Source: JAJFUV01 sp964384215 | GTDB lineage: Bacteria; Acidobacteriota; Terriglobia; Bryobacterales; Bryobacteraceae | Length of the DNA: 64,000 bases | Reading direction: 5' to 3' | Assembly (NCBI GenBank): GCA_964384215.1 | Contig: CAYLLB010000024.1 | Span: forward strand, 1 to 64,000 | Part shown: positions 48,762 to 58,049 of the stretch, in pieces | Layout of the letters: each line of letters starts with the position of its first letter | Position numbering within the stretch: position 1 is the stretch's first letter | Notes under the pieces: model-generated | The model's database searches: none | Told to the model about the DNA's origin: nothing | What the model saw: only the letters and a program-made list of their open reading frames with translations | Position numbers and translations under genes: made by a program

Positions 48762-50566
48762 AGCTTGAGCGCCTCCTTCCTTTGCCGGGTAGTCACGCCA
48801 AGCTGGCTGAAGCTGTTGAGCGTGACATAGAGTCCAAGAAAATGCTCGATGACGGAAGCGAACAGGTAGGCGCCGCCCCCCACGAAGTTCTCTTCGTCGA
48901 GTTCCATATCCACCCTCGTCCCTCGCGCGAAGGTGATACCGCTTTCGCTGATGACCCGCGCGAACTCCTTGCGGCTGCTGAGCGCCGTAATACCTTCAAT
49001 CTGCTTGAGCGAGTAAGCCGAGTCCGCGAAATTGTAGAGCTTGAGGATCTCCTGGAGCGCCTCGCGGCCTTCTTCCACCAACGACAGGTAGTTGAGCGAG
49101 AGATGCGAGATCAGGCGCCAGAACGAGCCTCTGCCGACCGGCGGCCGCACGGCCGGCGTGGGCTTCCTGAGCGCCACAATCGCCTGCACGGGCGCGCCGC
49201 CTTCCAGTTCGAAATCGCCGGCTTCGTTGCCGAAGGGCAGGCGCGAGGGCAGGTCGCGATTCGTGCAGGTGAGACGCACCGTCAGGGTGTCGACATCGGG
49301 CTCGACGGGGCGTTGGGCCAGATCGACCAGGGAGAGAAACATCTCCGTGCCGTCGTCGTCGCGCCTTCCTGATACGCGCCGCGAGGCCATCCAGAACGTC
49401 TGGCCGCCGCCGCGCGTGGTGGCGTGGCGGAAAGAATAAAACGGTTCGAAACGGACCACTTCCTGCGTTCCCGGCCGCAAGCTCACGACTTCATCGACCG
49501 AGTAGATTTCCAGCGCGTTGGGCCGGCGGACATCCGGGATGATGGGGTACTCGAAACGCCGCTCGGTGACCTGGATCGGCTCGGCGGTCTGCCCGGCCAA
49601 ATTGACCGCCGGAGTGCAGCCGAGTTTCATGGTCTTGGCCGAAACACCCATTTCCAGGGACTGCCGCCGGTCGGTCAATTCGAACGGCGAGATCAGGAAG
49701 ATGATCTCGGCCCGGTCCTTGAAACCCGCCGCGGCAAGCGCGTCAAGCCCCTTAAGGTCGACGAAGAAGAACTTGTCGGGAAACGCGAAATACTCCTGCA
49801 ACAGGCGGTATCCGGCAAACGAGCGGCGCGGATAGGGGAGCATCGCCTCGTCTTCCTCGAACCCCACCGGGCGCAGCGAATCCGGATGCAGATTGAGCGG
49901 CCGGATGCGCGAGCCGGGGGTGGGGTCGCGAACCACAATCCGGCTCAGGCGGCTGCACAGAAGTTCGTACAGCGTATGCACCATGCCGCTCTCGCCGTTG
50001 AGGAAGAAACGCAGCGAATGAAGATCGAGCTTCCCGAAAGCGACCTCCGGCCAGCAGCGCAACTCCACGCGCAAGGCGGCCACGGCGTCCGCGGCCTTGA
50101 TGGCAGGCTGCAGACGGTCCGGCGTTTTCCAATCGGCGGCGGTCACCGTGAGAGGCCAGACCATGGTGTCGTAGCATGTCCGGAACTTGCACGGAACGCC
50201 CGCCACCGGCCTCGACGACAGGACGCTGCCGCGGGCGAGCTTCAAGCCGTTTCCGATCTGCGCATCCTCCGGCCGGACGTGAAATTCCACCACGGTCATG
50301 GACGGAATAGGGCGCAGAAAGTGCGGATAGACAATGCTGAGCAGGGCCTCGGTGATCTCGGGGAACTCGTCGTCGATCTTCAGATGCACGCGCGCCGCAA
50401 GAAAGGCAAAAGCCTCCAGGAGCCTCTCGACGTGCGGATCTTCACACTTATCCGGCTCGATATTCAGGCGGGAGGCGATCTTGGGGTACTTCTCGGCAAA
50501 CTGCGCGCCCATCTGGCGCAGGAACGTCAGTTCACGCTCGTAGTAAAGGAGCAGGTCGTCGCGCAC
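48725..50566 (-). CDS. tssF: Type VI secretion baseplate subunit TssF
   Basis: A 613-residue baseplate protein of the ImpG/VasA family, starting at a GTG (50566) with RDDLLLYYERELTFLRQMGAQFAEKYPKIA split across the usual N-terminus. Family features are CEDPHVERLLEAFAFLAARVH and FPEITEALLSIVYPHFLRPIPS. It overlaps tssG, and one base separates its GTG from the tssE stop. It binds TssK in other systems, but no tssK gene is present here. Confidence 0.94.
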   Translation of the reverse strand: MRDDLLLYYERELTFLRQMGAQFAEKYPKIASRLNIEPDKCEDPHVERLLEAFAFLAARVHLKIDDEFPEITEALLSIVYPHFLRPIPSMTVVEFHVRPEDAQIGNGLKLARGSVLSSRPVAGVPCKFRTCYDTMVWPLTVTAADWKTPDRLQPAIKAADAVAALRVELRCWPEVAFGKLDLHSLRFFLNGESGMVHTLYELLCSRLSRIVVRDPTPGSRIRPLNLHPDSLRPVGFEEDEAMLPYPRRSFAGYRLLQEYFAFPDKFFFVDLKGLDALAAAGFKDRAEIIFLISPFELTDRRQSLEMGVSAKTMKLGCTPAVNLAGQTAEPIQVTERRFEYPIIPDVRRPNALEIYSVDEVVSLRPGTQEVVRFEPFYSFRHATTRGGGQTFWMASRRVSGRRDDDGTEMFLSLVDLAQRPVEPDVDTLTVRLTCTNRDLPSRLPFGNEAGDFELEGGAPVQAIVALRKPTPAVRPPVGRGSFWRLISHLSLNYLSLVEEGREALQEILKLYNFADSAYSLKQIEGITALSSRKEFARVISESGITFARGTRVDMELDEENFVGGGAYLFASVIEHFLGLYVTLNSFSQLGVTTRQRKEALKLWPPRAGRRILL

Positions 50567-50567
50567 T

Positions 50568-51059
50568 CTATTCGCCCTTCACCTGGCAAGCGCCGGTGCT
50601 CAGTTGCATGACCGAATCGAAGAAGATCTGTTCCGGAGCCGGGTCCATTTTCAACAGGCCTTCAATCTGGAAACGGAGGACACGCGGCCCTCCGGTATCA
50701 CCTTCGTCGAGAGCCCGCACCCTCACGTTGGCCAGACGCGGCTCAAAGTCCGCCAGAACGTTCTCGATCGTCCGCAACAGGCGCGCCTTATCCCGCGGCG
50801 AATTCAACGCCAGGCTGGTCACGTCGGTAAGGCCGTAATTGAAAAGAGAATGGGAAAGGTGCTCGTATGTTTCCGGCGCCTCCTCGGGAGTGCGGCGCGT
50901 GTTCAGGAGCCACTCCAGGTCGCGGCGCAGGGATGCCTTGAGTTGCCGTACCGACTGGTTGCGGGTTGCCGGCGGATCGGCCGGATTGCCGGGATCGAGG
51001 TCGATCAGCCGGTCCAGCAGGCTTGTCGTTACGGCAATGTCGGCATCGCCTCTGGGCAT
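50568..51059 (-). CDS. tssE: Type VI secretion baseplate subunit TssE
   Basis: A 163-residue gp25-like protein. It begins MPRGDADIAVTTSLLDRLID, has SVRQLKASLRRDLEWLLNTRR and ends with a gp25-type segment (RALDEGDTGGPRVLRFQIEGLLKMDP). It links the sheath and the baseplate. It is three bases downstream of tssA. Confidence 0.9.
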   Translation of the reverse strand: MPRGDADIAVTTSLLDRLIDLDPGNPADPPATRNQSVRQLKASLRRDLEWLLNTRRTPEEAPETYEHLSHSLFNYGLTDVTSLALNSPRDKARLLRTIENVLADFEPRLANVRVRALDEGDTGGPRVLRFQIEGLLKMDPAPEQIFFDSVMQLSTGACQVKGE

Positions 51060-51062
51060 GGA

Positions 51063-52886
51063 TCACCTTCCGCAGGATAGCGCTTGCATGGGATCGAGCC
51101 TGCAGATGCGATCGTAGATAGCCTGTTTCACCTCCTCGGTGGCGCCCGAACGGGCCAGGCAGCGATAGAGCAAAGCCAGCGGGTGGGCGATCATGGAGGA
51201 AGACTCCCAATCCTCCAGGTTGCGGCGGTCGATTTCGGCCGACAGTTGCTCCAGGATAGGTTGCGCGATCCGCTCGTGCCCTGCCGCCAGACAGAGTTCC
51301 GCCAACTGCAGGCGGCGCTGGAAACGGCCGCGCCCTGAGCGCTCCGCGGCCACCTCGCGCGTAAGGATGTCGATGGCCTGCTCCGGGTGACCGGACCGGA
51401 TAGCCTCCCGTGCTAGGTCGTACGCATCCGGGGGGCGTTCAGCAGCCGCACCGCTTTCGGACTCCGGTTCCGGCTCCACTTCGACCGCCGAGGCGTACGC
51501 GGGCTCGACGGGCGCGGCCGGAGCGGGAGCGATTTCCTGCAGCCAGGCCTTGGTTTCGGGGTTGGCCGTCGGCGTGTCGTCGAGCAGCGTGGCTTCGGGC
51601 AGGTCCGGATAGGCGGCTAACAGGGCCAGCAACTCGCCTCGAATCGCGGCGGCGATTTGTTCGTAACCGAGTTCCGTGGCCGCGCGGACGGCGTAGCGCT
51701 GCACGTCCAGCCAACCTCGCCCGCAGGGCAGGCTCGCGGCGGATTCGGCCATGTCGAGCACCTGCTGCCATTCGCCTTCCCCGGCCAGACGCTTCAGGGA
51801 TTGCCGGATCTCGGTGGGAGGAGCTTCCAGAATGTTCGCGTCCAGCGAGGACCCCGCCGCGAACAGTTCACCCCACCGCAGGCCGCGAACCAGCAGATAG
51901 GGCGCGGGGCTGTATGGATCCTCCCGGCGCAGGAACTGCGCGACGGCGGCAACGCGCTGGTATGCATCGTCCTTGTCGGCGGGCTCCGCCGCGAGCGTAC
52001 CCTTTCTCACCTTGGGCCGGGCGGCCGGCGCCGCTTCTTCGACGGCGGCCTCCTCTTCCACGGCCGTCTCCGCCTCGGATTCGCTCAACTCCTCCTCGGC
52101 GGCCGCGGCCGGCTCGTCCGGTTCGATCTCACGCTTCTTCTGGAGCAGACCGTGAACCGTGTGCCGGATTTCTTCCGTGGTGGCGCGTAGCGGGCTGAAG
52201 GAGGGAGCTGCGTCCCCGAACTTCTCCTCGCACAAGGACCCGAGCGAATCCACACACTCCAGGATGCCGTCCAGTTCAGCCTCCATGGCAACGTAAAAAG
52301 CCTTGCTGGTGGCCGCGAACGCCGAGTCCCACTCTTCGCCTGTCAGTTTGCCCTCGGCGATGGCCGCCGCGCGGGCTTCTACTTTCGCCTCGGTGTCGGC
52401 GCCCTCTTCATATCCGACCGAGCGCGACTCCTTGTACTTGAACCAATTGAGCCCGTTACGGGTGATGGGGACGCTGCGCAGCGTCTGATCCATTCGGCCG
52501 CCGAGCCATTCGAGGGGGACGGCGCGCATCTCAGCGTCGCCGTCCTCAAGTTCGGGATACAGGCCGTCCCAGAAACCTTCAATCAGTTTCTGGATCAGTC
52601 CCAGGCCGGCGCGCAGGCCCGGAAAGCCTTCCTTCTTGAGCAGCGCCTCGGTGAGCCAGACAGCGAGTTGAAGATCCTTGCTCTTGGTAGCTAACGCCTC
52701 GCCGGCCAGCTTGATTACCTGGGCATAGTCGGCAGTCTTGCGCTCGTGCTGCCACTCGCCTTGCGGTGCATCATCATCCTCGCGCCGCGCTTCCTTGAGC
52801 TTGTCGTAGATGGGGGCGTACCGCAGATTTTCCCCACACGGATTTGCACCCGGAATGGGGTTGAGAAGATCGTCGCGCAAGGGCAT
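51063..52886 (-). CDS. tssA: Type VI secretion protein TssA
   Basis: A 607-residue protein with an ImpA N-terminal domain (PLRDDLLNPIPGANPCGENLRYAP, KLKEARREDDD). The ATG at 52886 is chosen because the family begins there; the longer reading frame overlaps tagJ. A Glu/Ala-rich linker (about residues 260-300, SESEAETAVEEEAAV) separates it from a TPR-like C-terminal region. TssA caps the sheath or baseplate during tail assembly. The start is five bases from the tagJ stop. Confidence 0.9.
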   Translation of the reverse strand: MPLRDDLLNPIPGANPCGENLRYAPIYDKLKEARREDDDAPQGEWQHERKTADYAQVIKLAGEALATKSKDLQLAVWLTEALLKKEGFPGLRAGLGLIQKLIEGFWDGLYPELEDGDAEMRAVPLEWLGGRMDQTLRSVPITRNGLNWFKYKESRSVGYEEGADTEAKVEARAAAIAEGKLTGEEWDSAFAATSKAFYVAMEAELDGILECVDSLGSLCEEKFGDAAPSFSPLRATTEEIRHTVHGLLQKKREIEPDEPAAAAEEELSESEAETAVEEEAAVEEAAPAARPKVRKGTLAAEPADKDDAYQRVAAVAQFLRREDPYSPAPYLLVRGLRWGELFAAGSSLDANILEAPPTEIRQSLKRLAGEGEWQQVLDMAESAASLPCGRGWLDVQRYAVRAATELGYEQIAAAIRGELLALLAAYPDLPEATLLDDTPTANPETKAWLQEIAPAPAAPVEPAYASAVEVEPEPESESGAAAERPPDAYDLAREAIRSGHPEQAIDILTREVAAERSGRGRFQRRLQLAELCLAAGHERIAQPILEQLSAEIDRRNLEDWESSSMIAHPLALLYRCLARSGATEEVKQAIYDRICRLDPMQALSCGR

Positions 52887-52891
52887 GATGA

Positions 52892-53617
52892 TCAGGCGAC
52901 ATCTCCACCAGCCGTCGCCGGCACGGTGGAGAACTCCAGTTTGCGAACCTCCAGGATAGGGCACTCTTCCCCATCGATCAGGAACATCTTCTGGCCGGCC
53001 GGAACCACCTGGCCGTCCGCGGCCTCCTCCCACACCGTCGCACGCCCCAGGCGGACTGCATCGTCTGGATGTTTGAAGGCTAAGGGTGTGAGCACGGGGA
53101 GCATTACTTCGCCAAGCTCGCGGCCCTTGAACGCCGGGCCGGGCCGGATGATCGCCGGAATCCAGATGAGATCGCGGAGACGTTGGGGAGCGGCGATCTC
53201 TATCGAAGCGATGTGCTCGAACGGGAGCCAGAGGTAGGCTCCGGCAGCGTACACTTCCAAACGTGGGCCTATGCGCGGATCGGCATCTTCGATCGACTCG
53301 AAGGGCTTCCCGTCCATGGTCCCGCCAGCCGGGCGTGCCTCGCCGAGCGGCAACGCGCCGGTTTCGAACATCCGGCAGCGGGTGCGCTCGGCGTGCAGCG
53401 CGGCCCGGTACAGAAGCGAACCGAGGCCCGCCTCCTTGCTCGCATCCGCCAGAATGTCGAGCTGTTTTTCGGCGCGGTCGTACTCGCCGTTGAAGCAGAG
53501 CAACTCGAACAGGAAGGTGCGGCGCTTTTGGTCGGTTGGGTCATTGCGCAACTCGGCACCAAGCGCACGCACCGCCTCTTCCAGCCGTCCTGCTTGAAAC
53601 AGGTCTTTGGCTGTCAT
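52892..53617 (-). CDS. tagJ: Type VI secretion accessory protein TagJ (ImpE family)
   Basis: A 241-residue protein of the ImpE/SciE family. It has two TPR-like helices (MTAKDLFQAGRLEEAVRALG, LFELLCFNGEYDRAEKQLD), then RPGPAFKGRELGEVMLPVLTPLAF and DDAVRLGRATVWEE. TagJ accelerates sheath turnover with ClpV and binds TssB in known systems. It lies between hcp and tssA, as in other loci. Confidence 0.88.
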   Translation of the reverse strand: MTAKDLFQAGRLEEAVRALGAELRNDPTDQKRRTFLFELLCFNGEYDRAEKQLDILADASKEAGLGSLLYRAALHAERTRCRMFETGALPLGEARPAGGTMDGKPFESIEDADPRIGPRLEVYAAGAYLWLPFEHIASIEIAAPQRLRDLIWIPAIIRPGPAFKGRELGEVMLPVLTPLAFKHPDDAVRLGRATVWEEAADGQVVPAGQKMFLIDGEECPILEVRKLEFSTVPATAGGDVA

Positions 53618-53641
53618 GATGGAAACGGCTCTCGCGGCCGC

Positions 53642-54127
53642 CTAGACTGCCTTGTTCGCCTTTATGTCGTAACCGGCTTTGATGCCGCCATCGAGCGTAC
53701 CGTCGGCCTTCTGCATCTTGTACTCGCATTCCATCTTGGTGTAGTTCAGCGAGCACTGCTCCAAGGGAATTTCGTCGCCCGAACTGGAACCACCGGTCTG
53801 ATAAGACGAGACAAGGACGTCGCTGAAGGTGTACTTCAGGAATTCCTGCTGCTCCTTGCCAGCCTTGCGGCAGGTGAGCACGGCCTTCTTAATGTGCTCA
53901 CCGTTCGCGCAGGCCAGGATGAGCTTCGGCGTGGCCTTGTTCACCTTCATGACAAAGTGGAAGTCCTGCATATTCACTTTGCCGGCGCCGCCGCCACCAC
54001 CCCCCGCGAAAGTGCCAGTTTGGGTCTCGCCCCAGGACCAGCTCAGCAAGTCGATTTCATCCTTATGCTTGGAGTCGTGGCTTTCGCCTGGAATACCATC
54101 GATTTTCAGGAAATAGTCAACAGCCAT
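53642..54127 (-). CDS. hcp: Type VI secretion tube protein Hcp (TssD)
   Basis: A 161-residue tube protein with the family start MAVDYFLKIDGIPGESHDSKHKDEIDLLSWSWG split as DYFLKIDGIPGESHDSKHKD and EIDLLSWSWGET. A Gly-rich loop (FAGGGGGGAGKV) is followed by VNMQDFHFVMKVNKATPKL. Six copies form a ring and the rings stack into a tube. The gene has a strong TAAGGAGGAT site and a stem-loop in its leader, consistent with high expression. Confidence 0.94.
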   Translation of the reverse strand: MAVDYFLKIDGIPGESHDSKHKDEIDLLSWSWGETQTGTFAGGGGGGAGKVNMQDFHFVMKVNKATPKLILACANGEHIKKAVLTCRKAGKEQQEFLKYTFSDVLVSSYQTGGSSSGDEIPLEQCSLNYTKMECEYKMQKADGTLDGGIKAGYDIKANKAV

Positions 54128-54168
54128 GTTTGATCCTCCTTAATCTCAAATGACTCTTGGTCCAGGAA

Positions 54169-54205
54169 GCGGCACCCCGGCTCTTTCCATCCTCCGGGCT
54201 GCCGC
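54169..54205. other. Stem-loop between tssC and hcp
   Basis: Arms GCGGCACCCCGG (54169-54180) and CCGGGCTGCCGC (54194-54205) pair at 11 of 12 positions with a 13-base loop. No U-tract follows on the minus strand, so this is better read as an attenuator, processing or stabilising element that gives hcp its own transcript level. Confidence 0.45.
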
Positions 54206-54211
54206 CGTAGC

Positions 54212-55702
54212 TTATTTCCTCGCCGAAGCAGGCAACTCCGCCACCAACCGCAACGACACGGACAGTTCGTCGAGTTGGAAGTGGGGCCGCAGAAAAGCGA
54301 CGGCGCGATAAACTCCGGGTTTGCCAGCCACCTCGGAAACCTCGATGCGCGCCTCGCGCAATGGGTGCGACGCCTTGGTGGCAGCCGACGCGGTGTCGTC
54401 CGGGGTAACGTAATTGGTGATCCACTGGTTCAGCCACCGCTCGCACTCCGTGCGGGAGGTGAAGCTGCCGATCTTGTCGCGCATCATCGCCTTCAGGTAG
54501 TGCGCGAACCGGGAGACAGCCATGATGTAAGGCAACTGAGCAGACAGACGCGCGTTCGCATTGGCGGCCTCGTTGTCGAACAACTTGGGCTTCTGGCAGG
54601 ACTGGACGCTGAAAAACGCCGCGTAGTCGGTGTTCTTGCAGTGGACCAAGGGGGCGAACCCCAGATCGGCAAGTTCTTTTTCACGGCGGTCCGTGATGGG
54701 CGATTCGGTTGGGCACTTCATGGCCACGTCGCCTTCATCGGTGTAGAAGTTGTGTACCGGCAGACCTTCCACCAGCCCGCCGCCTTCCACGCCGCGAATC
54801 GCCGCGCACCAGCCGTAGTTGGCGAACGCCGCCGTCAGCCTCGCGCCCAGCGCGAAAGCGGCGTTGCCCCAGAGGTACTTGGAGTGGTCGGAGCCGTCGA
54901 CGTGCTCGTCGTAATTGAAGGCTTCGACCGGCACAGTGGCCTTGCCGTAAGGCAGGCGCATCAGGATACGCGGGCAGGTCAGCGCCACGTAGCGAGAATC
55001 TTCGCTCTGGCGGAAGGCCTTCCATTTCGCGTACTCGGTGGTGTCGAACACCTTGGCCATGTCGCGCGGCGCGTCCAGACTGGTGAAGCTGTCCAGGTTG
55101 AACATCTCGGGTGAAGCCGCCGAGATGAACGGGGCATGCGCCGCCGCGGCCACCTGCGAAACCTTCTCGAGCAGTTCGATGTCCTCCGGACCGCGGCCGA
55201 ACTCGTAATCGCCCAACATGGCCGCGAACGGGGACCCGCCGAAAATGCCGAATTCCTCTTCATAAACCTTCTTGAAGAGGGCGCTTTGATCGAACTCCGG
55301 CGCGCGTTGCAAATCGCGCAAAAGCTCTTTCTTAGAGGCGTTGAGGATCTTGATCTTGAGGTTCTCGCCGGTTTCGCTCTGGTCGAGCAGGTACTTCAAT
55401 CCGCGCCACGTGCTCTCCAGCTTCTGGAAGGACGGGTGATGCAGCACTTCGTTGAGCTGGATCGAGATAAGGTGATCGATCTGCGCAATCCGGGCGTTGA
55501 TCATCACCTCGGCGTCCTTGGCCACGGTCATCGAGCCATCCAGCACCTGGGCGACGAATTCCTTGACCAGATCCTTGCCGCGCTCGCGGGCTGCGGCATC
55601 CCTCGCCAGACGGCCTTCCTCGACGATCTGATCAAGGAGGCCGCGTTCGAGCACCTGCTCTTCAGCAGCAGCTTGCGGTACTGCCTTTTGCGCGTCGCTC
55701 AT
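54212..55702 (-). CDS. tssC: Type VI secretion sheath large subunit TssC
   Basis: A 496-residue sheath protein (VipB/ImpC family). Segments include LEESTWRGLKYLLD-type KLESTWRGLKYLLDQSETG, RILMRLPYGKATVPVEAFNYD, WGNAAFALGARLTAAFANYGW and the C-terminal RTECERWLNQWITNY. It makes the contractile sheath with TssB. The start overlaps the tssB stop by four bases. Confidence 0.96.
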   Translation of the reverse strand: MSDAQKAVPQAAAEEQVLERGLLDQIVEEGRLARDAAARERGKDLVKEFVAQVLDGSMTVAKDAEVMINARIAQIDHLISIQLNEVLHHPSFQKLESTWRGLKYLLDQSETGENLKIKILNASKKELLRDLQRAPEFDQSALFKKVYEEEFGIFGGSPFAAMLGDYEFGRGPEDIELLEKVSQVAAAAHAPFISAASPEMFNLDSFTSLDAPRDMAKVFDTTEYAKWKAFRQSEDSRYVALTCPRILMRLPYGKATVPVEAFNYDEHVDGSDHSKYLWGNAAFALGARLTAAFANYGWCAAIRGVEGGGLVEGLPVHNFYTDEGDVAMKCPTESPITDRREKELADLGFAPLVHCKNTDYAAFFSVQSCQKPKLFDNEAANANARLSAQLPYIMAVSRFAHYLKAMMRDKIGSFTSRTECERWLNQWITNYVTPDDTASAATKASHPLREARIEVSEVAGKPGVYRAVAFLRPHFQLDELSVSLRLVAELPASARK

Positions 55703-56226
55703 TTCTCACCCCCCTCGGGATTGGCCTTCTCCAGTTCCGCCTTCAGCTTTGCCAGCTTTTCGGTATTGCCGACGGCGTCCAGAAGCAGTTCCTCGAGCTT
55801 GTCGTTGCCTTGCAAGGATCCGCGCAGGTCCGAAAGCTTGGTGCGGAGATCGAGCATTTCCTTCAAGGGCTTGATTTGGCGGGCCACCTGCTCGGGTTCG
55901 AAGTCCTGCATGCCCTTGAAATGGAGATCCACCTTCAACTGCCCGGCATTCGGATCTTCACTAAGTTTGTTTTCGACGGAAAACGCCAGGTGAGGCTTCA
56001 TGCCCTCGAGCACGTTATCGAAGTTATCGGGAGTCACCTCCACGAACTTGCGTTCTCTCAACTTGGGCAGCGGAGCCTCAGGCTGGCCCGTGAAATCGCC
56101 GAGAACTCCCATGACAAAGGGAAGTTCCTTCATTTCAATCGCATCGCCCACTTCCACGTCGTAGGTCACATGAACTCGCGGAGGGCGGACCCGGTCGAGT
56201 TTATGCTGTGTGCTTGGTTTTGCCAT
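55699..56226 (-). CDS. tssB: Type VI secretion sheath small subunit TssB
   Basis: A 175-residue sheath protein (VipA/ImpB family). Features are PPRVHVTYDVEVGDAIEMKEL, PFVMGVLGDFTGQPEAPLPKL and FVEVTPDNFDNVLEGMKPHL, then a C-terminal helix that binds ClpV. It is the first gene of the locus as read here. The 253 bases upstream of it must hold the promoter, but I see no clear -35/-10 or sigma-54 match there. Confidence 0.95.
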   Translation of the reverse strand: MAKPSTQHKLDRVRPPRVHVTYDVEVGDAIEMKELPFVMGVLGDFTGQPEAPLPKLRERKFVEVTPDNFDNVLEGMKPHLAFSVENKLSEDPNAGQLKVDLHFKGMQDFEPEQVARQIKPLKEMLDLRTKLSDLRGSLQGNDKLEELLLDAVGNTEKLAKLKAELEKANPEGGEK

Positions 56227-56479
56227 CTGCCATCCCTCGTTGTTCCACTAGATCAGACTCATGTTGATTGAAGACAGTCCGTACGCAAATGCTATCACGA
56301 ATGGAAGTCTCCAGCCATAAGAAGTTCCCCTCACCTACCTGGCTGAGGCGGAACCCAAAGCCGCGCTGGCCCCGTTTTGGTGCAGTCGGTTGGATCGCCC
56401 GGCCCTCTCGAATCTGAAATCGAGTATAAACGGGGCAGGGCCCGGAGTCAAAGCCACGCCGCACCGGCCGAAAGAAAGA

Positions 56480-57874
56480 TCAGCGGCGCCGGTAGATACG
56501 GGTGCCGGTGGTTTCCCCCACCAGCGCATACTGCACGAACCAGCCGCGCAAATCTTCATACTCGCTGACGGCGAGTGTGGGGTTATAGGGCCCGAGGCCG
56601 TCGGCGATGAAAGTGGGCCGGGTCTGGGCGAGTTCCTCACGATGGCGCCGGGCCAGGGCCGGCGCCGTGGGCAGGGAAGAAGCCAGGTGGCGGTCGGCGA
56701 TAACGCCGGTAAGAGGCTGGGAATCGAGGAAGGGCGTGGCACCGGCCAGGTGCGCGAGCACGTTCAGTTCCGGGCGATATCCCCACACGAAGAGTGTGTC
56801 GCCAGGGTGGGCGAGCGTCTGAATCTTCTCCGCCGCCGCGCGGCAGTCGACATACAGCGCCAGGTCGCGCATCGCGGCGGGATCGCCGCGTAGAGTAGCG
56901 ATGTGGCGCCCTCCGAAGCGCACTGCGGGAACGGCCAGTGCCAGCGCCAACACGGCGGCGCGCCAACGGCTCGGGATGAGACAGAAGCCGCGGGCCGCTG
57001 CGAGGGTGAACACCGGCAGAAGCGCCAAGTAATAGCGCGGAAAGAAACGCGCGCCCGCCGCTACCTGGACCAGTCCTAGCCCCAGCCAGACTGCCAGACT
57101 CAAGCGATGCGCGTCCTTCCGCGCGAAGTACAAGCACGCGCCGGCGACCAGCGCGGCGTGAAAACCGGCCCAATTGGCCGTCCGTTTCAAACCTTCACTT
57201 AAGGGATTCAGGACGAAGCTGTCGCGGGAGTACAGTATCCCCCATTCCCAAACAGGTTCGCGCCACCCCGATGCCGCCAGCCACACCAGCGCGGCCGAAG
57301 CTATGTAGACCGGCAGAATCCACCTCCAGGCGCGCGGCCGCCAGAGCACAATCAATGGCAACAGGACCAGCGCCTTGGTGTGGGCGAGCAAACCGGCGGC
57401 GGCGCAAGCGGCGGCCAGCGCGGGCCGTCCGGCGGCGATAGACCACACCGCGGCCAGGGCGAAAGGTATCAGAAGGAGATCCGGGGCCAGCGACAACACC
57501 GCGGCCGCGTGATCGAAAGACAGAAAAAACGCCATCCCGGCTGCCGCGTACCATCCCTCGCGCGGGCCGAACAGCACGGCGGCGGTTCGCTTGGCCAACC
57601 AGCAGCAGAGCAAGGCAAACAGCGCTCCGGCCAGTCGCAGTGGCCAGCCGGTTCCGGCGCCCCACGGCAGGTAGATCCAGGCGTAAAGTGGGGGCTTGTC
57701 GAACCAGATGTCGCGGTAGAGCGCGGCGCCTTCCAGGATGCGGCGCGCGGCCGCCATGCCGTAGGCCTCATCCACCCAAAGAACATTGACATGGCACAGC
57801 CGCACCCCCACCAGCAGCGCGGCGCATGCGGCCCAGAAGGCCGTTGCGCGGGGGATTGCGCTGGAGCCTTTCAT
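56480..57874 (-). CDS. Membrane glycosyltransferase, PMT/ArnT-like (GT39/GT83 type)
   Basis: A 464-residue protein with about ten to twelve membrane helices. The first loop holds LWVDEAYGMAAARRILEG with an acidic residue pair and DIWFDKPPLYAWIYLPW, both hallmarks of polyprenyl-phosphate-dependent sugar transferases (PMT_2 domain). It transfers a sugar or aminosugar from a lipid carrier on the periplasmic side. The acceptor is unknown. It is divergent from the GT87-like gene and separated by 175 bases. Confidence 0.75.
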   Translation of the reverse strand: MKGSSAIPRATAFWAACAALLVGVRLCHVNVLWVDEAYGMAAARRILEGAALYRDIWFDKPPLYAWIYLPWGAGTGWPLRLAGALFALLCCWLAKRTAAVLFGPREGWYAAAGMAFFLSFDHAAAVLSLAPDLLLIPFALAAVWSIAAGRPALAAACAAAGLLAHTKALVLLPLIVLWRPRAWRWILPVYIASAALVWLAASGWREPVWEWGILYSRDSFVLNPLSEGLKRTANWAGFHAALVAGACLYFARKDAHRLSLAVWLGLGLVQVAAGARFFPRYYLALLPVFTLAAARGFCLIPSRWRAAVLALALAVPAVRFGGRHIATLRGDPAAMRDLALYVDCRAAAEKIQTLAHPGDTLFVWGYRPELNVLAHLAGATPFLDSQPLTGVIADRHLASSLPTAPALARRHREELAQTRPTFIADGLGPYNPTLAVSEYEDLRGWFVQYALVGETTGTRIYRRR

Positions 57875-58049
57875 AAAGCAGGCGCCGGCTGAGAGTCCAT
57901 GGTCGTTAGAAGAAACACCGCCGCAACCATCTCCGATATGCTTTCAGATGCCGGGAGTCAGATGACCACTGTACCAGTGTTTCGGGCGTGGCGGCGTGCC
58001 ATGAGGATGTACTGGCAAAGACTAATCCCGCGGTTTATTCTTGCCGATC

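Noticed and set aside
56227..56479. Promoter call upstream of tssB
   Set aside because: A promoter must be near, but no sequence matched a -35/-10 or -24/-12 pattern well enough.
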